NCBI GenBank assembly: GCA_947451145.1
Contig: CANFXW010000028.1
Location: 1-39,717 of the forward strand
DNA: 39,717 nt
Direction of reading: 5' to 3'
Source: Sphingomonadaceae bacterium
GTDB lineage: Bacteria > Pseudomonadota > Alphaproteobacteria > Sphingomonadales > Sphingomonadaceae
Position 1 is the stretch's first letter; every line of letters begins with the position of its first letter. This document shows positions 32,674 through 39,717 of the stretch, piece by piece. The position numbers were made by a program, and so were the translations under genes. Under the pieces are notes generated by a model that saw nothing but the letters and a program-made list of their open reading frames with translations, was not told the origin of the DNA and did not search any database.

Positions 32674-33809
32674 AACCCATTCGCTATGGCATGATCGGCG
32701 GCGGGCAGGGTGCGTTCATCGGCGGCGTCCACCGCACGGCAGCGGCGATCGCCGGGAACTGGCAGCTGGTTGCCGGTGCCCTGTCCTCAACGCCCGAGAA
32801 AGCGAAAGCGTCCGGTGCGGAAATCGGTCTCGATCCGGCGCGGACCTATGGTTCGTGGGCTGAAATGCTCGAGCGCGAAGCTGCGCTGCCGGCAGACCAG
32901 CGGATCGAAGCCGTTTCGATCGTCACGCCCAACCACATGCACGCGCCGCCCGCCATCGCCGCGATGGAAGCCGGATTCGATGTGATCGTCGACAAGCCGC
33001 TGGCCAACAGCCTCGCCAATGCACAGGCCATCGCCGATGCCGCCGCGCGCACCGGGCGGCGGATTGCCGTGACGCATACCTACACCGGCTATCCGCTGGT
33101 CAAGCAGGCGCGCCGACTGGTCAGCTCGGGCCAGTTCGGCAAGGTCCGCCGTGTCGCGGTGAAATACACGCAGGACTGGCTGAGCCGCGCCGCTGATCTT
33201 GAAGGCAACAAGCAGGCCGCCTGGCGCGTCGATCCGGCGCAGTCGGGTGATGCCGGGGCCTTTGGCGATATCGGCACCCACGCCGCGAATCTCGCCGAAT
33301 TCATTACCGGCGAAGACATCACCGCGATCTGCGCCGAGCTGACCATGCTGCCGGGCCGTGCAATCGACGACGATGGCGCCGCGCTGTTCCGCCTGTCGGG
33401 CGGCGGCAAGGGTACGCTCACCGCCAGCCAGGTGCTGGTCGGCGACATCAACGACCTCGCCATCGATATCTACTGCGACGAAGCCGGGCTGCACTGGCGG
33501 CAGGAAGAGCCAAACACGCTCCGCATCGGCTATCGCGACAAGCCCACCGAGATATGGCACGCCGGAGCCAACCGGGCCTATCTCGCCAACGATGTGTTGG
33601 CTATCCAGCGCACGCCCGGCGGCCATCCCGAGGGCTACCTCGAAGCCTTCGCCAATATCTACCGCGCCTTTGGCGAGCAATTGCGTGGTGCCCCCGCGCC
33701 GCAGGACGAACCCGGCTACGCGACGATGGACGATGCCCTGAAAGGCATGAAGTTCCTCCGCGCAAGCCTTGAATCCAGCCGCCGTGGTGCGGTCTGGGTT
33801 GATCTTTGA
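32670..33809 (+). CDS. Gfo/Idh/MocA-family sugar oxidoreductase
   Basis: Cytoplasmic NAD(P)-dependent oxidoreductase of 379 aa. The N-terminal Rossmann fold has MIGGGQGAFIGGVHR. The catalytic lysine is K109 in IVDKPLAN, and the catalytic pair D200/H204 lies in FGDIGTHAANL. The C-terminal half is the GFO_IDH_MocA_C beta-sheet domain. Members oxidise or reduce sugar or cyclitol hydroxyls, including C3 of glucosides. Placed after ThuA and before two TIM barrels, it may interconvert a keto-sugar and a sugar. ATG 32670 overlaps the ThuA stop. Twenty upstream in-frame codons lie within thuA and were rejected. Confidence 0.9.
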   Translation: MKPIRYGMIGGGQGAFIGGVHRTAAAIAGNWQLVAGALSSTPEKAKASGAEIGLDPARTYGSWAEMLEREAALPADQRIEAVSIVTPNHMHAPPAIAAMEAGFDVIVDKPLANSLANAQAIADAAARTGRRIAVTHTYTGYPLVKQARRLVSSGQFGKVRRVAVKYTQDWLSRAADLEGNKQAAWRVDPAQSGDAGAFGDIGTHAANLAEFITGEDITAICAELTMLPGRAIDDDGAALFRLSGGGKGTLTASQVLVGDINDLAIDIYCDEAGLHWRQEEPNTLRIGYRDKPTEIWHAGANRAYLANDVLAIQRTPGGHPEGYLEAFANIYRAFGEQLRGAPAPQDEPGYATMDDALKGMKFLRASLESSRRGAVWVDL

Positions 33810-33820
33810 AAGGACGCGCC

Positions 33821-34867
33821 ATGAAAGGCCCAGCAGTATTTCTTGCCCAGTTCGCCAGCGACGAAGCACCGTTCAATTCGCTCGATTCGATCACCAAATA
33901 TATGGGCGATCTTGGCTACAAAGGCGTGCAAATCCCGACCTGGGATGGTCGCCTGTTTGACCTTGAAAAGGCCGCGGAAAGCCAGACCTATGTCGATGAG
34001 GTAAAGGGTGTCTGCGCCGCCAATGGCGTTGAGGTGACCGAGCTTTCCACCCACCTTCAGGGCCAGCTGGTTGCCACGCATCCGGCCTATGACACACTGT
34101 TCGATGGCTTTGCTCCCAGCCAGTTCCACGGCAATATTCCGGCCCGCACCGAATGGGCCGTGAACCAGCTGAGGCTCGCCGCCAAGGCCAGCCAGCGATT
34201 TGGCTGCACGGCTCACGCTACCTTTTCGGGCGCGCTGATGTGGCACATGGTCTACCCTTGGCCGCAGCGCCCGGCGGGCCTTGTCGAGGAAGGCTTTGCC
34301 GAACTCGCCCGCCGCTGGAAGCCGATCCTTGATGTGTTCGACGAGCACGGCGTTGATGCCTGCTATGAAATCCACCCCGGCGAAGACCTGCACGACGGCG
34401 TGACATTCGAGCGCTTCCTCGAAGCTGTGGGCAACCACCCGCGCGCCAATATTCTCTATGATCCCAGCCACTTCGTGCTGCAGCAGCTCGACTATCTCGA
34501 ATTCATCGACATCTATCACGAGCGGATCAAGGCCTTCCACGTCAAGGACGCCGAGTTCCGCCCCAATGGCCGCGCAGGCGTCTATGGCTCCTATTCCGGC
34601 TGGGCCGAGCGTCCGGGCCGCTTCCGCTCGCTGGGCGATGGCCAGATCGATTTCACCGGCATTTTCACGCGCCTGACCCATCACGGCTATGAAGGCTGGG
34701 CGGTGCTCGAATGGGAATGCGCCTACAAGCATCCGGAACAGGGCGCGGCAGAAGGCGCGCCGTTCATCGCCAGGCACATGATCCGCAAAGCGGACAAGGC
34801 GTTTGACGATTTCGCAGGAACGGGGGCCGACCTCGGCTTTGTTCGGCAGGTTCTGGGGCTGAGCTAA
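33821..34867 (+). CDS. Sugar phosphate isomerase/epimerase-type TIM barrel
   Basis: A 348-aa AP-endonuclease-2 / xylose-isomerase-like TIM barrel. Likely metal ligands are E183 (CYEIHPGEDL), D214 (LYDPSHFVLQQ), H240 (AFHVKDAEF) and E297 (VLEWECAY). Members include epimerases, isomerases, dehydratases and 3-keto-glycoside lyases. The longer loop region RPNGRAGVYGSYSGWAERPG (about 246-265) is typical of a subgroup found with Gfo/Idh/MocA partners. GAAAGGA stands 7 bases before ATG 33821, which also matches the first strand; a TTG five codons upstream was rejected. Specific chemistry is not known. Confidence 0.88.
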   Translation: MKGPAVFLAQFASDEAPFNSLDSITKYMGDLGYKGVQIPTWDGRLFDLEKAAESQTYVDEVKGVCAANGVEVTELSTHLQGQLVATHPAYDTLFDGFAPSQFHGNIPARTEWAVNQLRLAAKASQRFGCTAHATFSGALMWHMVYPWPQRPAGLVEEGFAELARRWKPILDVFDEHGVDACYEIHPGEDLHDGVTFERFLEAVGNHPRANILYDPSHFVLQQLDYLEFIDIYHERIKAFHVKDAEFRPNGRAGVYGSYSGWAERPGRFRSLGDGQIDFTGIFTRLTHHGYEGWAVLEWECAYKHPEQGAAEGAPFIARHMIRKADKAFDDFAGTGADLGFVRQVLGLS

Positions 34868-34901
34868 AACAAGACTACGAGTTGGAGAGGGGATAAAGAT
34901 A

Positions 34902-36200
34902 ATGACCGAAGCAAAGGGTCCTCCGGCAAACCACCGGGCCATTTTCTGGATCAGCGTGCTGGCGCTGTTCACGGCTGCGCTTGCCAATGCGATCCGCGGC
35001 GGCGCGTCCGAAGCGATGAAGCAGGAGCTGTTCGATCCGACCGCTGCGGAGCGTTCTGGCGAGCTGATCGGTTCGGCGCTGGGCAATGCCTTTCTGGGCT
35101 TTGCCATCAGCCTGCTGATCATCAGCCCGCTGCTCGACCGGATCGGGGCCAAGCGCATCCTGATGTTTGCCGCCGCCAGCTTTATTGTCGGGCCGGTCCT
35201 GATCCTGATGGCCCCCAGCGCGGGCAGCTTTGACGCGGTCTATGGCGTGCTCACTGCGGGCATGATCTTCACCGGCTTTGGCTGGGGTGCCACGGAAGGT
35301 TCGATCAACGCGCTGACCACCTCGATCTATCCTGACGACAAGACCGGCAAGCTCAACACGCTGCACGCGTGGTGGCCGGCAGGCATGATCGTTGGCGGCC
35401 TGCTCAGCGCACTTCTGCTGGGGCCGGTTCTTGGCTGGCGCGGTCTGATCGCGCTGCTGATGATCCCCGGCTTGGTTCTGGGCCTCTGGGCCATGCGCCA
35501 TGAATTCCCCAAGACCGAAAGCACCGTTGCCGGGGTTGCCTTCGGCGAAATGATGGCCGAGCCGTTCAAACATCCCGGCTTCTGGATCTTTCCGGCGATC
35601 ATGTTCCTAACTGCCTCGGCTGAGCTTGCACCGGGGGCCTGGGTCCAGGTCGCATTGACCGAGACTGTGGGCATGCAGGGCATTCTGCTGATGGTCTATG
35701 TCTCGGGCATCATGTTCGCCATGCGCCACTTTGCCGGGCCGCTCGAGCACCGCTTTTCCGACATGGGCCTGCTGTGCATCAGCACCATTCCGGCAGCCAT
35801 CGGCCTGTTTTTGTTGAGCACCGCCAACTCGCCCGTTACCGCGCTGTTTGCTGCAACGCTGTGGGCGATCGGCGTCTGCTTCATGTGGCCGACCATGCTC
35901 GCCGCTATCGCGCGGCGCTATCCGCGCAGTGGCTCGTGGGGAATTGGCCTCGTCAATTTTTCGGGCGCGCTGGCGATCTATCTGGTCCTGCCAAAGATCG
36001 GCAAGATCTATGACACTGCCAAGCTCGAAAAGGCCGGCGGCGCAGATGCCTTCGCAGCCCTGCAGCCTGGCAGCCCCGGCATGCACGAAGCGCTGGTCCA
36101 TGCGGCCGAGGTGTCCTTCAAGACGATCTCGGTGATCCCGGTGGCGCTGTTTTTCATCTTCGGCGTTGTCTGGTTCTTCGAACGCGGCAAGAAAGGCTGA
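34902..36200 (+). CDS. MFS transporter, probably sugar uptake
   Basis: A 432-aa membrane protein with about 12 hydrophobic segments. The loop after helix 2 carries the MFS motif-A-like LLDRIGAKR, and the cytosolic mid-loop is near HEFPKTESTVAGVAFGEMM. The end (WFFERGKKG) is basic. AGAGGGG stands about 10 bases before the ATG. The substrate cannot be read. Its place among keto-sugar enzyme genes suggests uptake of a free or oxidised sugar across the inner membrane. Confidence 0.87.
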   Translation: MTEAKGPPANHRAIFWISVLALFTAALANAIRGGASEAMKQELFDPTAAERSGELIGSALGNAFLGFAISLLIISPLLDRIGAKRILMFAAASFIVGPVLILMAPSAGSFDAVYGVLTAGMIFTGFGWGATEGSINALTTSIYPDDKTGKLNTLHAWWPAGMIVGGLLSALLLGPVLGWRGLIALLMIPGLVLGLWAMRHEFPKTESTVAGVAFGEMMAEPFKHPGFWIFPAIMFLTASAELAPGAWVQVALTETVGMQGILLMVYVSGIMFAMRHFAGPLEHRFSDMGLLCISTIPAAIGLFLLSTANSPVTALFAATLWAIGVCFMWPTMLAAIARRYPRSGSWGIGLVNFSGALAIYLVLPKIGKIYDTAKLEKAGGADAFAALQPGSPGMHEALVHAAEVSFKTISVIPVALFFIFGVVWFFERGKKG

Positions 36201-36206
36201 AGCCCC

Positions 36207-37064
36207 ATGAGGATCGGCATGAACCTGCTGCTGTGGACCGGACACGTGACCGAGGATCACGTACCCGTGCTCAAGGCGCTGAAGGAAACCGGGTTTGACG
36301 GGGTGGAAGTGCCCGTGTTCGATCCCTCCGATGTTGCGCACTATCGCTGGCTCTCGGGCGTGCTCGATGATCTGGGGCTGCAGCGCACGGCAGTGGCGCT
36401 GATCCCGGATGAGGCGCATAGCCCGATCTCGGCCGATGCCGCCGCGCGCGCTGCCGGGGTCGATCACCTGAACCGGGTCATCGATTGCTGCGAAGCCTTG
36501 GGCGCGCAGGCTCTGGTCGGACCTTGGTTCCAGCCGCTCGGTGTGTTTTCGGGCGAAGGGCCGAGCGATGCCGAGCTTGATCGCTGCGCCGGGGTGCATC
36601 GCCAAGTGGCACAAAAGGCCCGTGATGCGGCTCTGATCTGCGCGCTTGAACCGCTCAACCGCTTTGAATGCTATCTGCTCAACACCTGCGAGCAATCGAG
36701 CGCCTATCTCGAGCGTTTGAACGAACCTGGCTTCGGCATCCTCTACGATACCTTCCACGCGAATATCGAAGAGAAAGACCCGCTGGCAGCTTTCCACACG
36801 GCCTGGGCCAAGGGTCACGTGGGCCACGTCCACATCAGCGAGAATGATCGCGGCACGCCGGGGCGCGGCCATGCCAGAATCCGCGAGACCATCGCTGCGC
36901 TGAAAGGCGTGGGCTATGATGGCTGGCTGACGATCGAAGCCTTTGGTAAAGCTCTGCCCGAACTCGCTGCGGCGACCCGCGTCTGGCGCGATTTCTTCGC
37001 CAGTCCGGAAGAGGTCTACACCGAAGGTTACGCCTACATCCGCGATTGCTGGAACGCGGCATGA
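36207..37064 (+). CDS. D-tagatose/psicose 3-epimerase-like TIM barrel
   Basis: A 285-aa protein starting MRIGMNLLLWTGHVT, like ketose 3-epimerases. All four metal ligands of that family are in place: E148 (ALEPLNRFE), D181 (LYDTFHANIEE), H209 (VHISENDRGTPGRGH) and E244 (LTIEAFGKAL). The substrate-binding NRFE and the Arg after the SEN motif are also kept. Family members epimerise ketoses at C3 or isomerise related keto compounds. In this operon it may act on a keto-sugar produced by the GMC or Gfo/Idh enzymes. It starts 6 bases after the MFS stop. Confidence 0.88.
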   Translation: MRIGMNLLLWTGHVTEDHVPVLKALKETGFDGVEVPVFDPSDVAHYRWLSGVLDDLGLQRTAVALIPDEAHSPISADAAARAAGVDHLNRVIDCCEALGAQALVGPWFQPLGVFSGEGPSDAELDRCAGVHRQVAQKARDAALICALEPLNRFECYLLNTCEQSSAYLERLNEPGFGILYDTFHANIEEKDPLAAFHTAWAKGHVGHVHISENDRGTPGRGHARIRETIAALKGVGYDGWLTIEAFGKALPELAAATRVWRDFFASPEEVYTEGYAYIRDCWNAA

Positions 37065-37118
37065 TTGTTGTTTTCACCATGAACCAAACGCGGGCCGGTG
37101 CCCGGGAGGTAATTTCCC

Positions 37119-37736
37119 ATGCATGATATTCTGAACCTCGACCGGCGCGCATTGCTGGCCGATATCGGCCTGCTGATTGGCGCCACGGCGCTGCCCGCAA
37201 CCGCGCTTGCCAAGCCTGCCAAGGGGGCCAGGCACTTCCTGCTGGCCCCGCAAATTGCCCTGCTCGGTGCGGTGGCTGATACGATCCTGCCCGCAACCGA
37301 CACGCCGGGAGCATTGGCTGCCAAGGTTCCGGCACGCGTGGACGGCCTCCTCGCCCATTGGGCATCTGCCAGCACCCGCACCAATATTGTCGGCGCGTTG
37401 GCCCGCATTGATGCTGCAGCCAAGGCGCAAACGGGCAAGGGCTTCACCGCTCTGACAAGCGCCGAACGCGCCGCATTCCTTAAGCCCCACGACGCCGCCG
37501 CGCTCAAGAATGTGCCGCCGCCGCCCGGTGCCCCGAAAGGAAATCCGTTCGCGCCGACCACCTCGGTTGCCGATCAGGGCTATTTCACGCTCAAGTCGCT
37601 GGTGATCGATCTCTATTACTACAGCGAGGTCGGATCGGCCAACGAGCTGCAATACGTTCACGTCCCCGGCAAATTCCAGCCCTCGATCAAGCTCACGCCG
37701 CAATCGCGGCCCGAGCTTGGCACTGGCCCTTTCTAA
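37119..37736 (+). CDS. Gluconate 2-dehydrogenase subunit 3 family protein (Tat-exported)
   Basis: A 205-aa small subunit of a membrane or periplasmic sugar dehydrogenase. A Tat signal is visible: LDRRALLADIGLLIGATALPATALA (twin Arg at residues 9-10, cleavage near ALA-KP). The mature region has the family pattern: PQIALLGAVADTILPATDTPGALAAKVP near the start, FTALTSAERAAFL in the middle, and YFTLKSLVIDLYYYSEVGSANELQYVHVPG near the end. Such subunits escort their GMC partner through the Tat system and assist its folding. The partner gene follows after 14 bases. Confidence 0.88.
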   Translation: MHDILNLDRRALLADIGLLIGATALPATALAKPAKGARHFLLAPQIALLGAVADTILPATDTPGALAAKVPARVDGLLAHWASASTRTNIVGALARIDAAAKAQTGKGFTALTSAERAAFLKPHDAAALKNVPPPPGAPKGNPFAPTTSVADQGYFTLKSLVIDLYYYSEVGSANELQYVHVPGKFQPSIKLTPQSRPELGTGPF

Positions 37737-37750
37737 GCGGAGATACCGAT

Positions 37751-39439
37751 ATGTTTGATGCAATAGTAATCGGCTCCGGCATGAGCGGCGGCATTTCCGC
37801 CAAGGAACTGTGCGAGCGCGGGCTCAAGGTTCTGGTTATCGAGCGTGGCCGCAAGATCGAGCATGTGACCGATTACAATGATCGCCAGATGCCCTGGGAG
37901 CTGCCGAACAACAACCGCATTCCCGAAGACGAGGTGAAGCGCGACTATCCGATCCAGAGTCAGTGCTATGCGGTCAATGCTGCCACCAAGCAGTTCTGGG
38001 TGAAGGATAGCGAGCATCCCTATACCACCCCCGAAGGCAAGCCGTTCAGCTGGATTCGCGGCTATCACCTTGGTGGCCGTTCGATCATGTGGGGCCGCCA
38101 GTCCTATCGCCTGTCCGACATCGATTTCGGCGCCAATGCCAAGGACGGACATGGTTGCGACTGGCCGATCCGCTATGAAGACATCGCCCCGTGGTACGAT
38201 CACATCGAGGAATTCATCGGTGTCGCCGGGTCTATGGAAGGCCTGCCGCAGCTGCCCGACGGCAAGTTCCTGCCAGCGTGGGAACTGAACGATGGCGAAA
38301 AGCTGTTCAAGGCATCGGTTGAGGCGAAGTTCCCCGGCCGCAAGGTCATCGTCGGGCGCAATGCCAACCTTTCGGTTGCCCAGCCTCATCACGAAGCACT
38401 GGGCCGCAACTCCTGCCAGAACCGCTCGATCTGCGAGCGCGGGTGCAGCTTTGGTGCCAACCACACCAGCCTGTCATCCTCGCTTCCGGCAGCCGAGCGC
38501 ACCGGCAACCTGACCATCGTGACCGATGCTATCGTCCACAGCCTGGTGCAGGATCCGAAGACAGGAAAGATCACATCCGTCCGCGTTATCGATGCCAAGA
38601 CCATGCAGGGCCGCACCTATGAGGCGAAGATCTTCTTCCTAAACGCCTCGGCCATCGCATCGGCGCAGATCCTGCTCAATTCGCGAAATGAGGCGAACCC
38701 CAACGGGCTGTGCAACAAGTCGGATCAGGTTGGCCGCAACCTGATGGATCATATGTATGCGCTGACCACGGCGGGGGCCATGCCGACTTACCCGAGCGAC
38801 TCCTATTATCATGGCCGCCGCCCGACCGGGATCTACATCCCGCGCTATCGCAACGTCACCGAAGAGGCCTCGGGCTATGTCCGTGGCTATGGCTTTCAGG
38901 GCGGCGTGATGCGCATGGGCGGAAAGCCGCGCGCCAACGACCCGGGCATCGGTCAGGACATCAAGGACAAGGGCCGCAAGTTTGGTCCATGGCTCACCTT
39001 CATCTCAGGCTTTGGCGAAATGCTGCCCAACCCCAACAACCGCGTTACGCAGAGCGAGACGAAGAAGGACAAGTGGGGCCTGCCCATCCTCCACATCGAT
39101 TGCGCGCAAGGGCCGAACGAGGCCGCCATGGCCAAGCAGATCCTCGCCGATGGCAAGGCGATGGTTGAGGCCGCAGGTGGCTTCGTCATCAGCCAGGCCA
39201 GCGATGCCGGTCCTCCGGGGCTGGGCATCCACGAAATGGGCACCGCGCGCATGGGGCGTGATCCGATGACCTCGGTGTTCAACGGCCACAATCAGGCGCA
39301 CGAGGCGCCGAACCTGTTCTGCACCGATGGTGCGGCGATGGCATCTTCGGGCTGCCAGAATCCTTCGCTGACCTATATGGCGCTGTCTGCCAGAGCGGCT
39401 GACTTTGCCGTGAAGGAACTGAAGGCAGGGCGGCTCTGA
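37751..39439 (+). CDS. GMC-family FAD sugar dehydrogenase catalytic subunit
   Basis: A 562-aa GMC flavoprotein. The FAD fold is at the N-terminus (IGSGMSGGISAKELCERG, then VLVIERG), with GGRSIMWGRQSYRL. The catalytic pair is H494 (GIHEMGTARMG) and N537 (GCQNPSLTYM). Three cysteines, C222, C228 and C232, form C-x5-C-x3-C as in the 3Fe-4S site of FAD glucose dehydrogenase. It has no signal peptide and presumably rides out with the Tat subunit encoded before it. Close relatives are glucoside 3-dehydrogenases (LacA type) and gluconate/glucose dehydrogenases. No cytochrome c subunit gene is next to it. Confidence 0.92.
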   Translation: MFDAIVIGSGMSGGISAKELCERGLKVLVIERGRKIEHVTDYNDRQMPWELPNNNRIPEDEVKRDYPIQSQCYAVNAATKQFWVKDSEHPYTTPEGKPFSWIRGYHLGGRSIMWGRQSYRLSDIDFGANAKDGHGCDWPIRYEDIAPWYDHIEEFIGVAGSMEGLPQLPDGKFLPAWELNDGEKLFKASVEAKFPGRKVIVGRNANLSVAQPHHEALGRNSCQNRSICERGCSFGANHTSLSSSLPAAERTGNLTIVTDAIVHSLVQDPKTGKITSVRVIDAKTMQGRTYEAKIFFLNASAIASAQILLNSRNEANPNGLCNKSDQVGRNLMDHMYALTTAGAMPTYPSDSYYHGRRPTGIYIPRYRNVTEEASGYVRGYGFQGGVMRMGGKPRANDPGIGQDIKDKGRKFGPWLTFISGFGEMLPNPNNRVTQSETKKDKWGLPILHIDCAQGPNEAAMAKQILADGKAMVEAAGGFVISQASDAGPPGLGIHEMGTARMGRDPMTSVFNGHNQAHEAPNLFCTDGAAMASSGCQNPSLTYMALSARAADFAVKELKAGRL

Positions 39440-39447
39440 TTCCTGCA

Positions 39448-39486
39448 CGAGGCACTGTGTTCGCGTCTGCGTGACACAGTGCCTCG
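39448..39486. terminator. Hairpin at the end of the sugar operon
   Basis: CGAGGCACTGTGT (39448-39460) and ACACAGTGCCTCG (39474-39486) are perfect 13-bp arms with a 13-base loop containing CGC/GCG. It starts 9 bases after the GMC stop and ends 20 bases before lepA. No T-run follows, so it may act with Rho or protect the 3' end rather than be a simple intrinsic terminator. Confidence 0.6.
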
Positions 39487-39505
39487 TCGCTGCTAACGGG
39501 CCGGA

Positions 39506-39717
39506 ATGACTGACCTCGCCAAGATCCGTAACTTCAGCATCATCGCGCATATTGACCACGGCAAGTCGACGCTGGCTGACCGGCTGATCCAGTACACCGG
39601 CGGCCTGACCGAGCGTGAGATGTCGGCTCAAGTCCTTGATAACATGGACATTGAGAAAGAGCGCGGGATCACCATCAAGGCCCAGACCGTCCGCCTTAAC
39701 TACACGGCAGACGATGG
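39506..39717 (+). CDS. lepA: Elongation factor 4 (LepA), 5' part
   Basis: The first 70 codons of the ribosome-associated GTPase LepA/EF4. The reading is [27 protein letters not shown], with the G1 motif [43 protein letters not shown] follows, including the G2 region and the LepA-specific QVLDNMDIE. The window ends inside the gene. The GG before the ATG is a weak ribosome site. Confidence 0.95.
   Translation, partial: MTDLAKIRNFSIIAHIDHGKSTLADRLIQYTGGLTEREMSAQVLDNMDIEKERGITIKAQTVRLNYTADD

Noticed and set aside
33716..35158. 480-codon minus-strand frame across the TIM-barrel and MFS genes
   Set aside because: It covers the ends and starts of three well-supported plus-strand genes and shows no domain.
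35607..36872. 421-codon minus-strand frame across the MFS and epimerase-like genes
   Set aside because: It is antisense to two real genes with intact motifs.

Overview
The window is a high-GC alphaproteobacterial chromosome segment. Gene content and order (argS, ispH-thrB-rnhA, glnB-glnA with a sigma-54 type promoter, bpt, a CtrA-like box, ccmA-ccmB, many GTGA/ATGA overlaps) and the protein sequences point to Sphingomonadales, probably near Novosphingobium or Erythrobacteraceae. That placement is inference from recognition, not from a search. I see no insertion sequence, prophage, CRISPR array, tRNA or rRNA.

Positions 1-25000 are mostly core genes. They are argS and a lipoprotein (minus strand); ispH, thrB and rnhA (plus-strand operon); a small periplasmic protein divergent from a sterol-desaturase-family membrane hydroxylase; two secreted or membrane proteins of unknown function; a coupled pair of a 3-hydroxyisobutyrate-dehydrogenase-like enzyme and an exported YtcJ-type amidohydrolase; a VanZ-like protein; threonine ammonia-lyase tail-to-tail with an ABC-F ATPase; leucyl/arginyl-tRNA-protein transferase (bpt); a CHASE4-GGDEF-EAL c-di-GMP enzyme; glnB-glnA; argC coupled to a stand-alone SH3 protein; an M17 aminopeptidase divergent from map; a low-GC orphan; ccmA-ccmB; and a pterin dehydratase.

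Positions 25400-27650 hold a DUF1214-like secreted protein and a short-chain dehydrogenase. Each is preceded by the same type of CCTCTC/GAGAGG hairpin over its ribosome binding site.

Positions 27774-39490 are an accessory sugar region. A LacI-type regulator is divergent from xylB-xylA, with a near-perfect palindromic operator between them. A second operon starts at about 31750, behind a TTGACA box and a GntR-type dyad. It encodes a membrane-anchored ThuA-domain protein, a Gfo/Idh/MocA oxidoreductase, a TIM-barrel isomerase/epimerase, an MFS transporter, a second TIM barrel with the D-tagatose/psicose 3-epimerase metal quartet, a Tat-exported gluconate-2-dehydrogenase-subunit-3 protein, and a GMC flavoprotein with a C-x5-C-x3-C iron-sulphur motif. 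The operon ends at a 13-bp hairpin just before lepA. The most economical reading is a route that oxidises a sugar or glycoside to a keto form in the periplasm, processes it there, imports it, and reduces, epimerises or cleaves it inside the cell. This is the most interesting part of the window. The substrate cannot be read from the sequence.
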